The notes under the pieces: generated by a model
Database searches by the model: none
Seen by the model: the letters and a program-made list of their open reading frames with translations, nothing else
Told to the model about the DNA's origin: nothing
Origin: Pseudomonadota bacterium
GTDB lineage: Bacteria; Pseudomonadota; Alphaproteobacteria; Acetobacterales; Acetobacteraceae
Length of the DNA: 64,000 bases
NCBI GenBank assembly: GCA_021801255.1
Contig: JAJYYH010000033.1
Span: 1-64,000, forward strand
Reading direction: 5' to 3'
Position numbers and translations under genes: made by a program
Shown: one piece after another, positions 44,219 through 53,965 of the stretch
How the letters are laid out: the number at the start of each line of letters is the position of its first letter
Numbering within the stretch: the first letter of the stretch is position 1

Positions 44219-45289
44219 CTACCCCAGCAACCGCCCGATCACCCGCGCCGTGTAATCAACCACCGGAATGATCCGCCCGTAATTGATCCGCGTCGGCCCG
44301 ATCACGCCGATCGCGCCGACGATGCGATCGGCGGCGTTGCGCGCCGGCGCCACCACCATCGAGAGGCCGGCGGCGTCGAACAGGCCGCTCTCGGCGCCGA
44401 TGAAAATCCGCACGCCCTCGGAAACCTCAACCAGTTCCAGGAGCTTGAGCATGGTTTCCTGGGTCTCCAGCCGCTCGAAAAGCCGCTGGATCGTGCTCAG
44501 CCGGTCGAGCGCGGTGACATCGGCGAGCAGCTTGGCCTGGCCGCGCACGATCAGGCTGCCGCTGCGCCCCTCGCCGGTCCAGGTGGCGAGGCCGGCGGCG
44601 ACGACGGCGGCCGAAAGCTGGTCAAGCTCGGTGCGGTTGGCGGCGATCTCGGCGGCAACGAGGCGCCGCAGCTCGGCGATCGGGCGGCCCGAAAGCCGCG
44701 CGTTGAGGTAGTTGCTCGCCTGCTGCAAGGCCGAAAGCGGCAGGCCGGGCGGGGTATCGATCACCCGGTTCTCGACCTGGCCCTCGGCATTGACCAGCAC
44801 GACGAGCGCCCGGCCCGAGCCCAAGGGGACGAACTCGATATGCTTGAGCGCGCTATCGGATTTCGGCGCGAGCACCAAGCCGGCCGCCGCCGAGAGGCCG
44901 GAAAGCAGCGAGCCGGCCTCGGCTAGCGTGTCCTCGAGACTGCGTCCGGAGGCCGCGAGCGCGGCACTGATCGCCTCGCGCTCCTCTTCCGACAAATCGC
45001 CGAACTGCAACAGCCCATCGACGAACAGCCGCAAGCCGCGCTCGGTGGGCAGCCGCCCGGCCGAGGTGTGCGGCGCATAGAGCAGGCCCGACTCGGTGAG
45101 ATCGGCCATGACATTGCGAATGGTCGCCGGCGACAGCGCCAGCGGCAGGCGGCGCGAGAGGGTGCGGCTGCCGACCGGCTCGCCGGTCTCGACATACTGC
45201 TCGACGATCTCGCGCAACACCGCGGCCGAACGGGCATCGATGCCGGGCGGCAAAATGGGCCGGCGCGGCGGGGTGACTTTCTGGTCCAT
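44219..45289 (-). CDS. hrcA: Heat-inducible transcription repressor HrcA
   Basis: ATG 45289 (MDQKVTPPRRP) gives 356 residues; a GTG at 45361 overlapping the upstream gene would add 24 atypical residues. The DNA-binding part has REIVEQYVETGEPVGSRTLS and LSPATIRNVMADLTESGLL. The end GPTRINYGRIIPVVDYTARV is typical of HrcA. HrcA binds CIRCE elements and represses groESL and dnaK. grpE, its usual neighbour in alphaproteobacteria, is absent on either side, so the locus is rearranged. Confidence 0.93.
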   Translation of the reverse strand: MDQKVTPPRRPILPPGIDARSAAVLREIVEQYVETGEPVGSRTLSRRLPLALSPATIRNVMADLTESGLLYAPHTSAGRLPTERGLRLFVDGLLQFGDLSEEEREAISAALAASGRSLEDTLAEAGSLLSGLSAAAGLVLAPKSDSALKHIEFVPLGSGRALVVLVNAEGQVENRVIDTPPGLPLSALQQASNYLNARLSGRPIAELRRLVAAEIAANRTELDQLSAAVVAAGLATWTGEGRSGSLIVRGQAKLLADVTALDRLSTIQRLFERLETQETMLKLLELVEVSEGVRIFIGAESGLFDAAGLSMVVAPARNAADRIVGAIGVIGPTRINYGRIIPVVDYTARVIGRLLG

Positions 45290-45357
45290 CGGCGAAGCCC
45301 CCGATTGCCCACCAGTCTTAGGGGCTGCCCGCGCCGTAGTCAATTTCTTCCCAGCGC

Positions 45358-46119
45358 TCACCCCGCTCGCAACGCCGCCATATCCCCCGCGAGCCGTGCC
45401 CAGTCGAGCCCCGCCGGATCACGCCCCTGCGCGTCGATCCAGTCCGGGCTCAAGAGGGCGTAGGCTTCCTCGGCGTAGACGCCCCACCACGCCCAGGTCA
45501 TGCGCTTGAGCCCGCCCCAGGTGACGCAAACCGGGCCCGTCGCGTCATAGCCCACCAGCGGCACGCAATGCCCGCCCCAGCTTCCCGGCGCGCCCGTGGT
45601 CGCCCGCCAGATGTCCTCGTTCTGCGCCGAAAGCGGCAGCGCGAGGCCGGCATAGAGCGCGCCGAACGTCGCGATCGCGCCCCGCACGGCTTCGAGATCG
45701 CGGGGATCGAGGGTTGCGGCCCCGGTGAGGGTGTCCGGCCCGCCCGCGGGCGTCGCCATGCCGGCAACGATCCAGTAGCGCAACGCCGCACTGCACGCAG
45801 CACCCCGATCGCTCGCCGGATCGCCCGGCCGATAGCCCGCGATCGCGCCATAGGCGGCGAGCACGTGCGCATCGTCCATCACCACCGCTTGCGCGTCGGT
45901 GTAGGTGGTCCATTGCTGGATGACGTGGCCGATCGCCGCAACCGTGCAGTCGCCAACGGTATCGTTGGCGAGCATCGGCCAGGCGGGGATGCGCGAATAC
46001 CAATCGATCGCCGGCGGGGCGAGGATGTCGGTCACACCATAGCGCGCGAGCGGGCGGATCCGCGGATCCGGCGCGGCCCCGCGCGTGCGGCCAAGTTTCA
46101 TCGGGCCGTGATCGGTCAT
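45358..46119 (-). CDS. Papain/C39-like cysteine-peptidase-fold protein
   Basis: This 253-residue protein has the cysteine in NDTVGDCTVAAIGHVIQQW, a His in SWGGHCVPLVGYD and a following VTWGG, the order expected of papain-like or C39-like folds. The start is fixed by the ATGA overlap with the lipase gene. It is the last gene of the tail-type cluster, 68 nt from hrcA. It might be a lytic or effector enzyme; the substrate is unknown. Confidence 0.6.
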   Translation of the reverse strand: MTDHGPMKLGRTRGAAPDPRIRPLARYGVTDILAPPAIDWYSRIPAWPMLANDTVGDCTVAAIGHVIQQWTTYTDAQAVVMDDAHVLAAYGAIAGYRPGDPASDRGAACSAALRYWIVAGMATPAGGPDTLTGAATLDPRDLEAVRGAIATFGALYAGLALPLSAQNEDIWRATTGAPGSWGGHCVPLVGYDATGPVCVTWGGLKRMTWAWWGVYAEEAYALLSPDWIDAQGRDPAGLDWARLAGDMAALRAG

Positions 46120-46697
46120 GCCGAAAGTTCCCTTTCATAGGCGGCGACCGGGTGATCCGCGAAGGGATCGAGCGCCGGTGCGCCGATCGCGATGAGCGCG
46201 CGCGGGTGGAGATAGAGACCGGGCAGAAAGGGCACGTCCGGCACCGGGTCATCGCCATTGCGATAGAGCCGGAGCGGGGTTTTTGCGAGCCGGCGCCGCA
46301 GCCGCCACGACCCCGCGCGCGGCGCGCCGAAGGTGACGACGGCGCGCGGTGCCATCCCCGCCGCAACCGCGAGCCCGCCGAGCAACAGCGCCAGCGCGCC
46401 CCCCATGCTGTGCCCGGTGAGCACGACGCCGGTGCCATCGAGCCCCGCCATCGCACTCCAAAGCGCCCGCGCCCCTTCGAGAAACCCGGCATGGCAGCAG
46501 CCGAGTTGGCGATCGAACAGCGGACGGATGGCAAGATCGCGCAGCCAGTCGCGTGGATCGGCGGTGGTGCCGCGACAGGCGATCACCGGAACACCACCAT
46601 GGGTGCGCGCGATGGCGTGGACATCGCCCACCGCCCAATCGGGCGCCTCCGTATAGGCGGATGCGGCGATGCGGGCGAGGGCGGCATCAGCCACCAT
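46116..46697 (-). CDS. Lipase class 3-like alpha/beta hydrolase
   Basis: About 193 residues (start ATG 46697; 46724 is an alternative). The nucleophile elbow is GVVLTGHSMGGALALLLGG, the Asp is expected in RNGDDPVPDVP and the His in FADHPVAAYERELS. Oxyanion-side motif VIACRGTTADPRDWLRDL fits lipase class 3. It is unusual cargo behind tail-fibre genes; it may act on membrane lipids during lysis or as an injected effector. Confidence 0.75.
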   Translation of the reverse strand: MVADAALARIAASAYTEAPDWAVGDVHAIARTHGGVPVIACRGTTADPRDWLRDLAIRPLFDRQLGCCHAGFLEGARALWSAMAGLDGTGVVLTGHSMGGALALLLGGLAVAAGMAPRAVVTFGAPRAGSWRLRRRLAKTPLRLYRNGDDPVPDVPFLPGLYLHPRALIAIGAPALDPFADHPVAAYERELSA

Positions 46698-47187
46698 GGC
46701 GAAACTGCGCGGCCTGGCCAGCAAGAATGGCGTCCGCCTCGGCCGGCGTCATCGCCGCAGCGCTTGCGGCAACCGGGACGGCAAGCCCGACCGAGGCTTC
46801 GAGCACCGGCAGCATGACATCGGCGGCGGTGAGAATCTCCGGCACCGGCGCCGGCAGGCTCGGCACCTCTGAGAGTGCCGCGACCATGGCGTTGACCCCG
46901 GCCACGAGCTGCGCCACCTCGGGCTGCGCGGCTTCCGCGTTGGCGGCGCGCGCCACCGCGCTCGACGCCGCCTGCACCGCCGACAGCGCGTTGTCCATTT
47001 GCGTGAGCTGGGCCGCGGACAGGAGATTGCCCTGGCGCAAATCAGCGGCGGCGGCGGCGAGGCCGGTTGCGATGTCATCGGCCTCGCTTGCGAAACTCCC
47101 GAGCGTCACCGTGCCATTGGCACAGGCGGCGATAAAAAAAGCCGCCCCAAGGGCGGCGGCGAGAGCGGCGGATTTGGCGGGAAACAT
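46687..47187 (-). CDS. Alanine-rich lipoprotein in the tail-type cluster
   Basis: This 166-residue protein starts MFPAKSAALAAALGAAFFIA and then AC, giving a lipobox with Cys22. The remainder is helical and Ala-rich. CGGAGAAAAAAG precedes the ATG. It could be a spanin-like outer-membrane component, but no family is recognised. Confidence 0.55.
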   Translation of the reverse strand: MFPAKSAALAAALGAAFFIAACANGTVTLGSFASEADDIATGLAAAAADLRQGNLLSAAQLTQMDNALSAVQAASSAVARAANAEAAQPEVAQLVAGVNAMVAALSEVPSLPAPVPEILTAADVMLPVLEASVGLAVPVAASAAAMTPAEADAILAGQAAQFRHGG

Positions 47188-47230
47188 CTTTTTTCTCCGG
47201 GTTTGAGGGGCGGCGCGGGAAGCGCCGACG

Positions 47231-47611
47231 TCAGGGCCGCGACGGCTCCGGGGCGTGCATCCGCGCGCTCATGATCGCGGTATCGAGGCGGGTGTTGATC
47301 TGGCCGAGCGAGGCGTTGATCTGCGCGATCACCGCGCGCTCGGCGTCCACGCTTTCATCGATCCGCCGGCCAATCGCGGCGAAGCGCTCGGATTCGTCAC
47401 TGCGTTCAGCGACCATCTGCTGTTGCAGATTCTCGATCGATTTGTCACGAATGCGGGCCTCGGCGGTGATCTGCTCTTCCTCGTGGCCGATTTCGATCGC
47501 GACATAGAACACCGAGGTCAGCACCGCGCCGATCATGCCAATCAGCGACAGCAGGTTTCCCGCGGTAATGACGCCATCGAAGCGGACATTACCGCGCGCC
47601 CGCTCTTCCAT
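47231..47611 (-). CDS. Membrane-anchored coiled-coil protein (possible holin-like)
   Basis: The start ATG 47611 (MEERARGNVRF) gives 126 residues with one membrane helix (about 18-42, NLLSLIGMIGAVLTSVFYVA) followed by a coiled coil rich in Glu, Gln and Arg. The start overlaps the previous stop by 1 nt. The arrangement resembles small lysis or membrane-tether proteins behind phage tail genes. Confidence 0.5.
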   Translation of the reverse strand: MEERARGNVRFDGVITAGNLLSLIGMIGAVLTSVFYVAIEIGHEEEQITAEARIRDKSIENLQQQMVAERSDESERFAAIGRRIDESVDAERAVIAQINASLGQINTRLDTAIMSARMHAPEPSRP

Positions 47612-47976
47612 CACGCATCCCCAGCGCCGGCGAGCGCGGGATTGACGGCGATGCCCGCGATTTCCGGCCACCGCCGCGGATTGCCATCGCGCGCCAGCTT
47701 CTCCGCCTTGGCGAGTTTCGCTTTCAGCGCGCTATAGAGCTGACCGGTTGAAATCATGTGCGGGTCGGTGTTTTTCGGGAAATCGTCACGCACCAGCAGA
47801 TAGCGGAGCGGCTGCCCGAGCGGCGCCCGCCCGGCGCGCCGCGCCGGCGCATCGAGATAGCCGGCGAGCGTGATTTCGATTTGCGCGGTCGTGAAAAAAT
47901 CCTGGCGATGGATGATCCGCCAATAGCTCGCGGCGGCGCCGGTGTTGTCGGGATCGAGGGATTTGACGAGAGCCAT
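47611..47976 (-). CDS. Phage protein of unknown function after the fibre gene
   Basis: The start ATG 47976 (MALVKSLDPDNTGAAASYWR) gives 121 residues. It carries IEITLAGYLDAPARRAGRAP and a Lys-rich helical end. Its position 10 nt after the first beta-helix fibre suggests fibre assembly or a small structural role. Confidence 0.5.
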   Translation of the reverse strand: MALVKSLDPDNTGAAASYWRIIHRQDFFTTAQIEITLAGYLDAPARRAGRAPLGQPLRYLLVRDDFPKNTDPHMISTGQLYSALKAKLAKAEKLARDGNPRRWPEIAGIAVNPALAGAGDA

Positions 47977-47986
47977 GGGGGATTTC

Positions 47987-50900
47987 CTATTGCAGGCGCG
48001 CCCAAAGCGCGGGGGCGGCGAAATAGACGAAGCGGAGCGCGCTGTTGGCGGCGAGGCTCGCCGGTGCGCCAGCGAGTGTCTGGCCGGCATTGGCGCTGAG
48101 CGTGAGCGCGGAGATCGCCGGCAGGGTGGCGATCGTCACCTCCTGGCCGTCGATCGGGGCGGCGGGCAGGGTGACAGAGAGGGCTGCGAGCGTCGCGGAA
48201 CCGGCAATCTGCAACAGCGAACAATTGTTCGGAACCGCGAGGCTGGCGCCCGAACTCGGGGTTTGATAGCTGTAGGACTGCTCGGCCCGCGCGCCCAGCA
48301 GCGCCACCGGCGAACCGTTTGCCCCCGCCGTGCCGAGCGCCACGGCGCCGTTGCCAGCGCCGGCGAGGGCAACGCCGCTATCGGGGAGCGCGCCGGCACT
48401 CACGAGCGCCGCCGCCTGGCTCGCCGAGCCTGGCGAGAGGGCGAGGTAATTGCTAAATCCGCTGATCGGAACAAGCCGCAGGAGATCGGCGTCATTCGCG
48501 GCAAACCGCGTCTCGGCCGCGCCCTGGGTGTTGAATTGCAGCGCGATCGCGGCATCGCTCCCAGCACTCGTGAAGCCCACGGAAGCGGTCGTGACCCCGC
48601 CTGACACCCGCACGCCGTTCACCGCCTCGGGCGTTACCGTGGTGATCAGGGGCGCGAAGGCGAGATTGGATTTGTCCCAGCCATTGCCGACATCGAGCAC
48701 ATTGCCCGCGGCCCCGGTGGCGGGCGCGCCCAGCGTGAGCGTCGTGCCGGCACCGGCCGAGGTCGCGGCTTCCCAGGTGACGCTCCCCGGCGCGTAGGCG
48801 ATCAGCTCGCCATTCGCCGGATGCACCGTAACAAAAACCCCAGTGCCCGCCTCGGAATGAGCCGAGAGCGCGGCGAGCGGCGTGGCCAATGTGATGGCGC
48901 CGTTGAAGGGCAGCACGGCGGTCAAGGCCGCACTCAGCGTGATGGTGTTGCCGGCGATCGCGGTGATTGTCGCATTCGCCGCGATCGCGCTGTTGCCAAG
49001 GGCCACCATGCCGACACTGAGCGCGCTCGCGTCATAGAGCGTGAGGGTGGTGGCGCCCGCCGGGGCGGTGTTGAGCACGCTGGCCGGAACAAAGGCGATT
49101 TCCGCGTCGAGGGCATGGCACAGATTGCGCGCGATGCTTGCCGCCGTATCGCCGCTCGCGACCGTATAGCTGGCACTTGCCTGACCGCCGATGAGTGCCG
49201 CCGAGGTCGCGGTCAAGGTCAGGACATCGCCCGCCTTGGGTGCGCCACCAACCGTGAAGCTGCTCGCCGCGAGCAACGCCGTCTGCACCGCGTAGGCGCC
49301 GGAGGTGGCGACCGAGGTGTTGCCGGAAAGCGTGATCGCGCCTGTCGTGGTTTCGATATCGACGGGCACGGCGCAGCCCGCGAAGCAATTGCCGGTGATC
49401 GTCGCCGCCGCGATCGCCGTGATCTGCACCCCCAATCCGCCGTCATTGGGCAGGATGTCGCAGCCGGCAAGCGTAAGACGCGCCGCCGGCGCATCGATGC
49501 GGAGCGCCGGAAACGGCCCGATCACGCCGCCATGGCTATAGCGCGTGAGCTTGCTGTCGGTGATGTGGATTTCATAGACGGCATCGCCCTTGATATCGAA
49601 AACAGCACCTTGCGCGAACCCCACCTCCATGCCGGAGACGCTCAGCATGAGGTCGGGGCCGGCCGTGGAAATCCCGGTATTGGGCGCCGGATTGGCGATC
49701 TCGAACAGCGGCGCGGGATCACCGAAATCATCGGCGACATAGCCATAGACGGTGAAATTGCGCAAACTCGTGGTCAGCAGCGTGCCGCTTTCCGTCACCT
49801 TGAGCACGCTGCCCACGGAATCGAAGCTGGTCGCGACGAAATTGCCGGCGAGCGTGCCGCCATCGACGAGGATCGCAATGCGGTAGCCAAAGACAAAATT
49901 GCCGACGGCGATCGGCCCGCCATTGGTCGTGCTCGCGGCCGCGGTCGGACTGCCGTTGCCACTGACCTGCAACCACACCCCGTTTGTCGTGACATAATCG
50001 CGGAGATAGTAGCTGTTCTGGATGGCGTTACAGGTCGCGCCACTGGCCAGGGGGGCGAGCAGGGGCGCGGAAAGGGTGATGGTATTGCTGCCAAGTTCGG
50101 CGATGGTGGCGCCGAACGGGATCGCGGCATTGCCGGAGATCGGCATGCCCACAACGACGCCTTCGAGGCTGGTCACGGCGAGCACGGTGGCGCCGATCGC
50201 GGCGCCGGCGCTCAGCGTCAAGCTCGTCGTGGTGATCGCCCCGGTGCCGCCGCCGGAATAGTGCAGCACTTCATCCTCGAACACGCCATAGGAAAAGAAA
50301 TTATCCGCGATGAAAAGAATATCGGCGGCGTTGGGGATGGCGAAACAGACGTTCAACGCGCAGATGCGGTTGCCGGTGATGAAGACATCACCCATGGTCG
50401 TCCCCGCCGGCATGGCGAGAAAATCATAGGCGTTGGTCACCTGATTGTCGCGAAAGACGAAATCGGCGACGGCAGGTAATGCCGCGTTGCCGAGCAGGAG
50501 CGGCGGATAGACGAGCGGTCCGCCCGGCTGATCGATCTGGTTCGGATAATAAAAACAGAGCCGCTCGATCAGCACCGCGGGGCCGATGAGAAATGGCGAT
50601 TGCGCCGTCGCGGTGATCCAGATCTGGCTTCCCGCATGGCCATAGGGATAGCCGAAATCGGTGCCGCCATCGCCGATCAGCGCGACGTTCTGCAAAATCA
50701 CCTGCGCCGCGCCGGCGAGCAGGATCGGCCCGCCCGCGGGAATATAGAGCGCCTTGTTGGCGGCGCTCGCGGCGGCGACGGCGGCGGCGAATTTCACCGA
50801 ATCATCGGTCACGCCATCGCGCGCCAGGCCAAAATCATTGACGTTGAGCCGGTCGGCAAAGCGCGCGGCAAGCGTGCGCGCGGTGGTGGCGCCAGCGGCG

Positions 50901-51349
50901 AGCGCGGTCGCCCCCGAGAGGTCGGTCGCGCTGATGGCGCCGCCGCTGATCGCGACCGCCCCGGCATTCTGCACCGCCAGGCTGCCCAGCCCAAGATTGC
51001 CGCGCGCGGCGGCAGGATTGGCGAGGTCAGCGAGATTGTTGGCGCTTTGCAGGGCGCCGGTGAGGCGCGCGTCATTGCCCGCGGCCACCGTGCCGGCGGT
51101 GCTGCCGATATTGGCGGCAAGGGTCGCCGAGGCGAGCGCCAAGCCGTTGCCGATCGCGATGGTTTCGGGCGTGCCGGCGCCGAGGCTCGCGCGACCGAGC
51201 AGCGCGCCGGTGGGCACCGTGATCGCGGGCTGCGTGCTGGCGAGCAGCGTTGCCACCGTGACACTGGTGGTAGCACCGTTCTGCTGGAGCGGCAGTTCGT
51301 CATCGGCATTGGCGGTCGTTGCAACCGGCAATTGCGGAATCGTTGGCAT
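47987..51349 (-). CDS. Beta-helix tail fibre/tailspike A
   Basis: The 1120 residues start with an attachment domain IPQLPVATTANADDELPLQQ, a low-complexity Ala/Gly stalk (LADLANPAAARGNLGLGSLA) and then NDFGLARDGVTDDSVKFAAA, the entry to a right-handed beta-helix of pectate-lyase type. Repeated Asn/Thr-rich turns fill most of the remainder. The N-terminal domain is homologous to fibre B upstream, while the distal parts differ, which suggests alternative receptor binding. Confidence 0.75.
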   Translation of the reverse strand: MPTIPQLPVATTANADDELPLQQNGATTSVTVATLLASTQPAITVPTGALLGRASLGAGTPETIAIGNGLALASATLAANIGSTAGTVAAGNDARLTGALQSANNLADLANPAAARGNLGLGSLAVQNAGAVAISGGAISATDLSGATALAAGATTARTLAARFADRLNVNDFGLARDGVTDDSVKFAAAVAAASAANKALYIPAGGPILLAGAAQVILQNVALIGDGGTDFGYPYGHAGSQIWITATAQSPFLIGPAVLIERLCFYYPNQIDQPGGPLVYPPLLLGNAALPAVADFVFRDNQVTNAYDFLAMPAGTTMGDVFITGNRICALNVCFAIPNAADILFIADNFFSYGVFEDEVLHYSGGGTGAITTTSLTLSAGAAIGATVLAVTSLEGVVVGMPISGNAAIPFGATIAELGSNTITLSAPLLAPLASGATCNAIQNSYYLRDYVTTNGVWLQVSGNGSPTAAASTTNGGPIAVGNFVFGYRIAILVDGGTLAGNFVATSFDSVGSVLKVTESGTLLTTSLRNFTVYGYVADDFGDPAPLFEIANPAPNTGISTAGPDLMLSVSGMEVGFAQGAVFDIKGDAVYEIHITDSKLTRYSHGGVIGPFPALRIDAPAARLTLAGCDILPNDGGLGVQITAIAAATITGNCFAGCAVPVDIETTTGAITLSGNTSVATSGAYAVQTALLAASSFTVGGAPKAGDVLTLTATSAALIGGQASASYTVASGDTAASIARNLCHALDAEIAFVPASVLNTAPAGATTLTLYDASALSVGMVALGNSAIAANATITAIAGNTITLSAALTAVLPFNGAITLATPLAALSAHSEAGTGVFVTVHPANGELIAYAPGSVTWEAATSAGAGTTLTLGAPATGAAGNVLDVGNGWDKSNLAFAPLITTVTPEAVNGVRVSGGVTTASVGFTSAGSDAAIALQFNTQGAAETRFAANDADLLRLVPISGFSNYLALSPGSASQAAALVSAGALPDSGVALAGAGNGAVALGTAGANGSPVALLGARAEQSYSYQTPSSGASLAVPNNCSLLQIAGSATLAALSVTLPAAPIDGQEVTIATLPAISALTLSANAGQTLAGAPASLAANSALRFVYFAAPALWARLQ

Positions 51350-51412
51350 CAGGAAAACCTTCGCTGAAAACGGGATGCGTGCCGGGCGGGCGGTCGGTCG
51401 TGCAAATTGCGC

Positions 51413-53965
51413 TCAGGCAATGGCGAGCCAGCCGCTGGCGTCGGTGCCGGTCTGCTTGATCCAGTAGGTGGCACCGACGCCGCCGGCGAGATTGCGATAG
51501 TCCGACCCCGGCGGTGCGCTCACCACGCCGGCGGGCGAGCCCGTGCCGATCGCCGAGATCACGCCCGCGGGCGCGGCATCGGAGGTGATGCGGAGGACGC
51601 CGCTGCCGTTCGGATGGAGCCGCAAATCGCCATTATTGACGCTGCCGATTGTCACGCTGCCATCACCGGGAAACCCGAGATAGCCGCCGAGCGGCACCAC
51701 GCCGGCGCGCCACGAGCCCCAGGTTCCGGTCCACTCGACATCGCTGTTCGCCGGCACCGTGAGATCGAATAGTGTCCAGTTTTCCTGGAACGGATAGGAA
51801 CCGACGCGCGTGAACACGGTCTCTGTATTGCAGCGCGTGCGCAAGCGGCGATCGTTGGGCACGGGGGCTGCGACCGTGGCGACGGCGCTGGCGCCCGTGC
51901 CATCGCCGCTGATGGCGACGGCAACGCTCGCCCCGATCGCGCCATAGCCCGAGCCGGACGCGGTGAGTGCGATGCCGATGACCGTGCCGTTGCGGAGATA
52001 GGCGATGGCGGTGGCGCCGCTGCCGCTGCCGCCAATGCTGACCGTGGCACTGGTATAATTCGCCCCGCCATTGAGAACGCGCACGAACCCGATCGTCCCC
52101 GCCATCGCCGCCTGCGAGGCCGAAATCATCGTGGCGATCGGCCCACCTGGCGCGGTGATCATGAAGCTATCGAGAACATCGGGGAAAACGAGGGTCTGCG
52201 GCCCGCTGCCGGAGGTGACCGGATTGAGCGTGTAGAGCGTCTCGTTGTTCCAGGAATTGCCCGTGATGATGACCGAGTCGGTGGCACAGCTCAGGCACTG
52301 CGCGATCGTCGCGGAGCCAGCGCCCCAAAAGCGGTTCTCGCGGATCGCGACATTCTGCGCCCCGTCGCGGAGCACGATGCCGCCACCTTGGGAAAACCCG
52401 ATCCAGTTGCCCGAGATTTCCATGAAGTCGCAGGCCAAGCCGAAATTATTTCCTGCCCCATCGGTCTCGACATTGTTCACCTGGATGGCCCAGAGCGTGC
52501 AATTCTGGATGCGGTTGCCGCTCACGCGCATGTTGAGGCTGCCGCCGGGATTGATGCCGATGCCGGGGCCGCTGATGAAATTGCCGATCACATCGCCATG
52601 GATCGAGCCACCCGCGTCGATGCCATAGGGCGCGCTCCCGGCGAGCCAGACGACGGTATTGCCGGCGACCCGACTATAGGAAGCATTCGCTAAGATCCCC
52701 GCACCTTGCGCACCGTTATCGACCAGCAGATTGCCCTCGACGGCGAGCGCCTGGCCGGCCACCGCGATGCCATAATAGGTGTTGTCGTGGCAGATATTGT
52801 TGGCGACCAAAATAGCCAGGGCATCGGGCTCGGCGTTGCCCCAGACCGGAGGCGTCGTGTTGGACTGATTGAAATTGCCGATCGAGATGCCACGCTGGTT
52901 GTTCCACGCCCGGCAATTCACGACCTGGCAGAGATGGAGTTTTTGCACGAAGCTCGGGTCGGTATAGTCGATGACGATGCCATAGGCGCCGTTGTCGTGC
53001 GCGCGGCAGCCCGCGATCGCCACCCCCATCACCGCCTGCACCCAGACCCCATGCACGGCGTTGCCATAAAACTCGCAATCGCGCAGTTCATACTGCACAT
53101 GTTCGGGATCGGAAGCCTGCACGGTGAGGCCCGAGCCCATGCTGGGGCTGGCGGCATTGGTGAAGCCGCATGCGGTAAAAATCGCCCGCGTGCAGGAAGG
53201 CGTGAGCAGAACCGCCCAGGTATCTGCGGTGATCGCGGCGTTGGCATCGAAGAGAATGCCGGAGGCGATGAAACTCGTGCTGGCGAGCGAAATCCAGGCG
53301 CCGCCCGTGGATTGCGCGCCACGGCGGAGCACGGTCTCCCCCGGCACGCCGAGCAGCACGACGGCGGCCCCGGCGGGGGTCCATTGTCCGGTCACGCAAT
53401 ACGTTTTTGGCCCAAAACGGAGCGGCCGGCCCGAGGCCAGCGCCGCGTTGAGCGCCGCGGTGTCATCGGTGACGCCATCGCCAACCGCGCCAAAACTTTC
53501 GACCGAGACAGCGTCTCCGAGAAACGCCGCAAGCGGGCGCGTGGCAGTTGCGCCGGCCGCGATCGCCGTCATCGCCCCGGCGCTCACGTCCGCCACATTG
53601 GCGATCCCTTGCATGAAGCTCGCGTAGGCGAGCGCGACATTGCCGCCGTTCTGGCCGAGCGGCACGAGATCGCTGGCTTGCGGCGCGGTCCCCGTGGGCA
53701 GCAGCGGCACCGAATAGGGCGCGGCGGTTGCCGAAAGCGTGCCGTTGGCCAGCGCGAGATTGGCGCCGATGGCAATCCCGCTCGGCCCCGCCAGCGAATT
53801 GCCGGGATTGCCGAGCAGGGTATGGGGCGCCAAAGCCATCACCGGCTGCACCCCCGCGAGCAGTTGCGCGCGCGTCACCTTGCGCGTCACACCGTTCTGG
53901 CTCGTCGGCAATTCGTCAGTGTCGGAGGCGGAGATCGCCTGCGGCAACTGGTCAATGGTCATCAT
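51413..53965 (-). CDS. Beta-helix tail fibre/tailspike B
   Basis: The start ATG 53965 gives 850 residues beginning MMTIDQLPQAISASDTDELP. ESFGAVGDGVTDDTAALNAA leads into a pectate-lyase-like beta-helix (many short NRxxN turns), and the end is GVGATYWIKQTGTDASGWLA. The start is coupled to the previous gene (TGATG). The first 80 or so residues parallel those of fibre A. Confidence 0.75.
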   Translation of the reverse strand: MMTIDQLPQAISASDTDELPTSQNGVTRKVTRAQLLAGVQPVMALAPHTLLGNPGNSLAGPSGIAIGANLALANGTLSATAAPYSVPLLPTGTAPQASDLVPLGQNGGNVALAYASFMQGIANVADVSAGAMTAIAAGATATRPLAAFLGDAVSVESFGAVGDGVTDDTAALNAALASGRPLRFGPKTYCVTGQWTPAGAAVVLLGVPGETVLRRGAQSTGGAWISLASTSFIASGILFDANAAITADTWAVLLTPSCTRAIFTACGFTNAASPSMGSGLTVQASDPEHVQYELRDCEFYGNAVHGVWVQAVMGVAIAGCRAHDNGAYGIVIDYTDPSFVQKLHLCQVVNCRAWNNQRGISIGNFNQSNTTPPVWGNAEPDALAILVANNICHDNTYYGIAVAGQALAVEGNLLVDNGAQGAGILANASYSRVAGNTVVWLAGSAPYGIDAGGSIHGDVIGNFISGPGIGINPGGSLNMRVSGNRIQNCTLWAIQVNNVETDGAGNNFGLACDFMEISGNWIGFSQGGGIVLRDGAQNVAIRENRFWGAGSATIAQCLSCATDSVIITGNSWNNETLYTLNPVTSGSGPQTLVFPDVLDSFMITAPGGPIATMISASQAAMAGTIGFVRVLNGGANYTSATVSIGGSGSGATAIAYLRNGTVIGIALTASGSGYGAIGASVAVAISGDGTGASAVATVAAPVPNDRRLRTRCNTETVFTRVGSYPFQENWTLFDLTVPANSDVEWTGTWGSWRAGVVPLGGYLGFPGDGSVTIGSVNNGDLRLHPNGSGVLRITSDAAPAGVISAIGTGSPAGVVSAPPGSDYRNLAGGVGATYWIKQTGTDASGWLAIA

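Noticed and set aside
45290-45357. CIRCE element upstream of hrcA
   Set aside because: No TTAGCACTC-N9-GAGTGCTAA-like inverted repeat is present.
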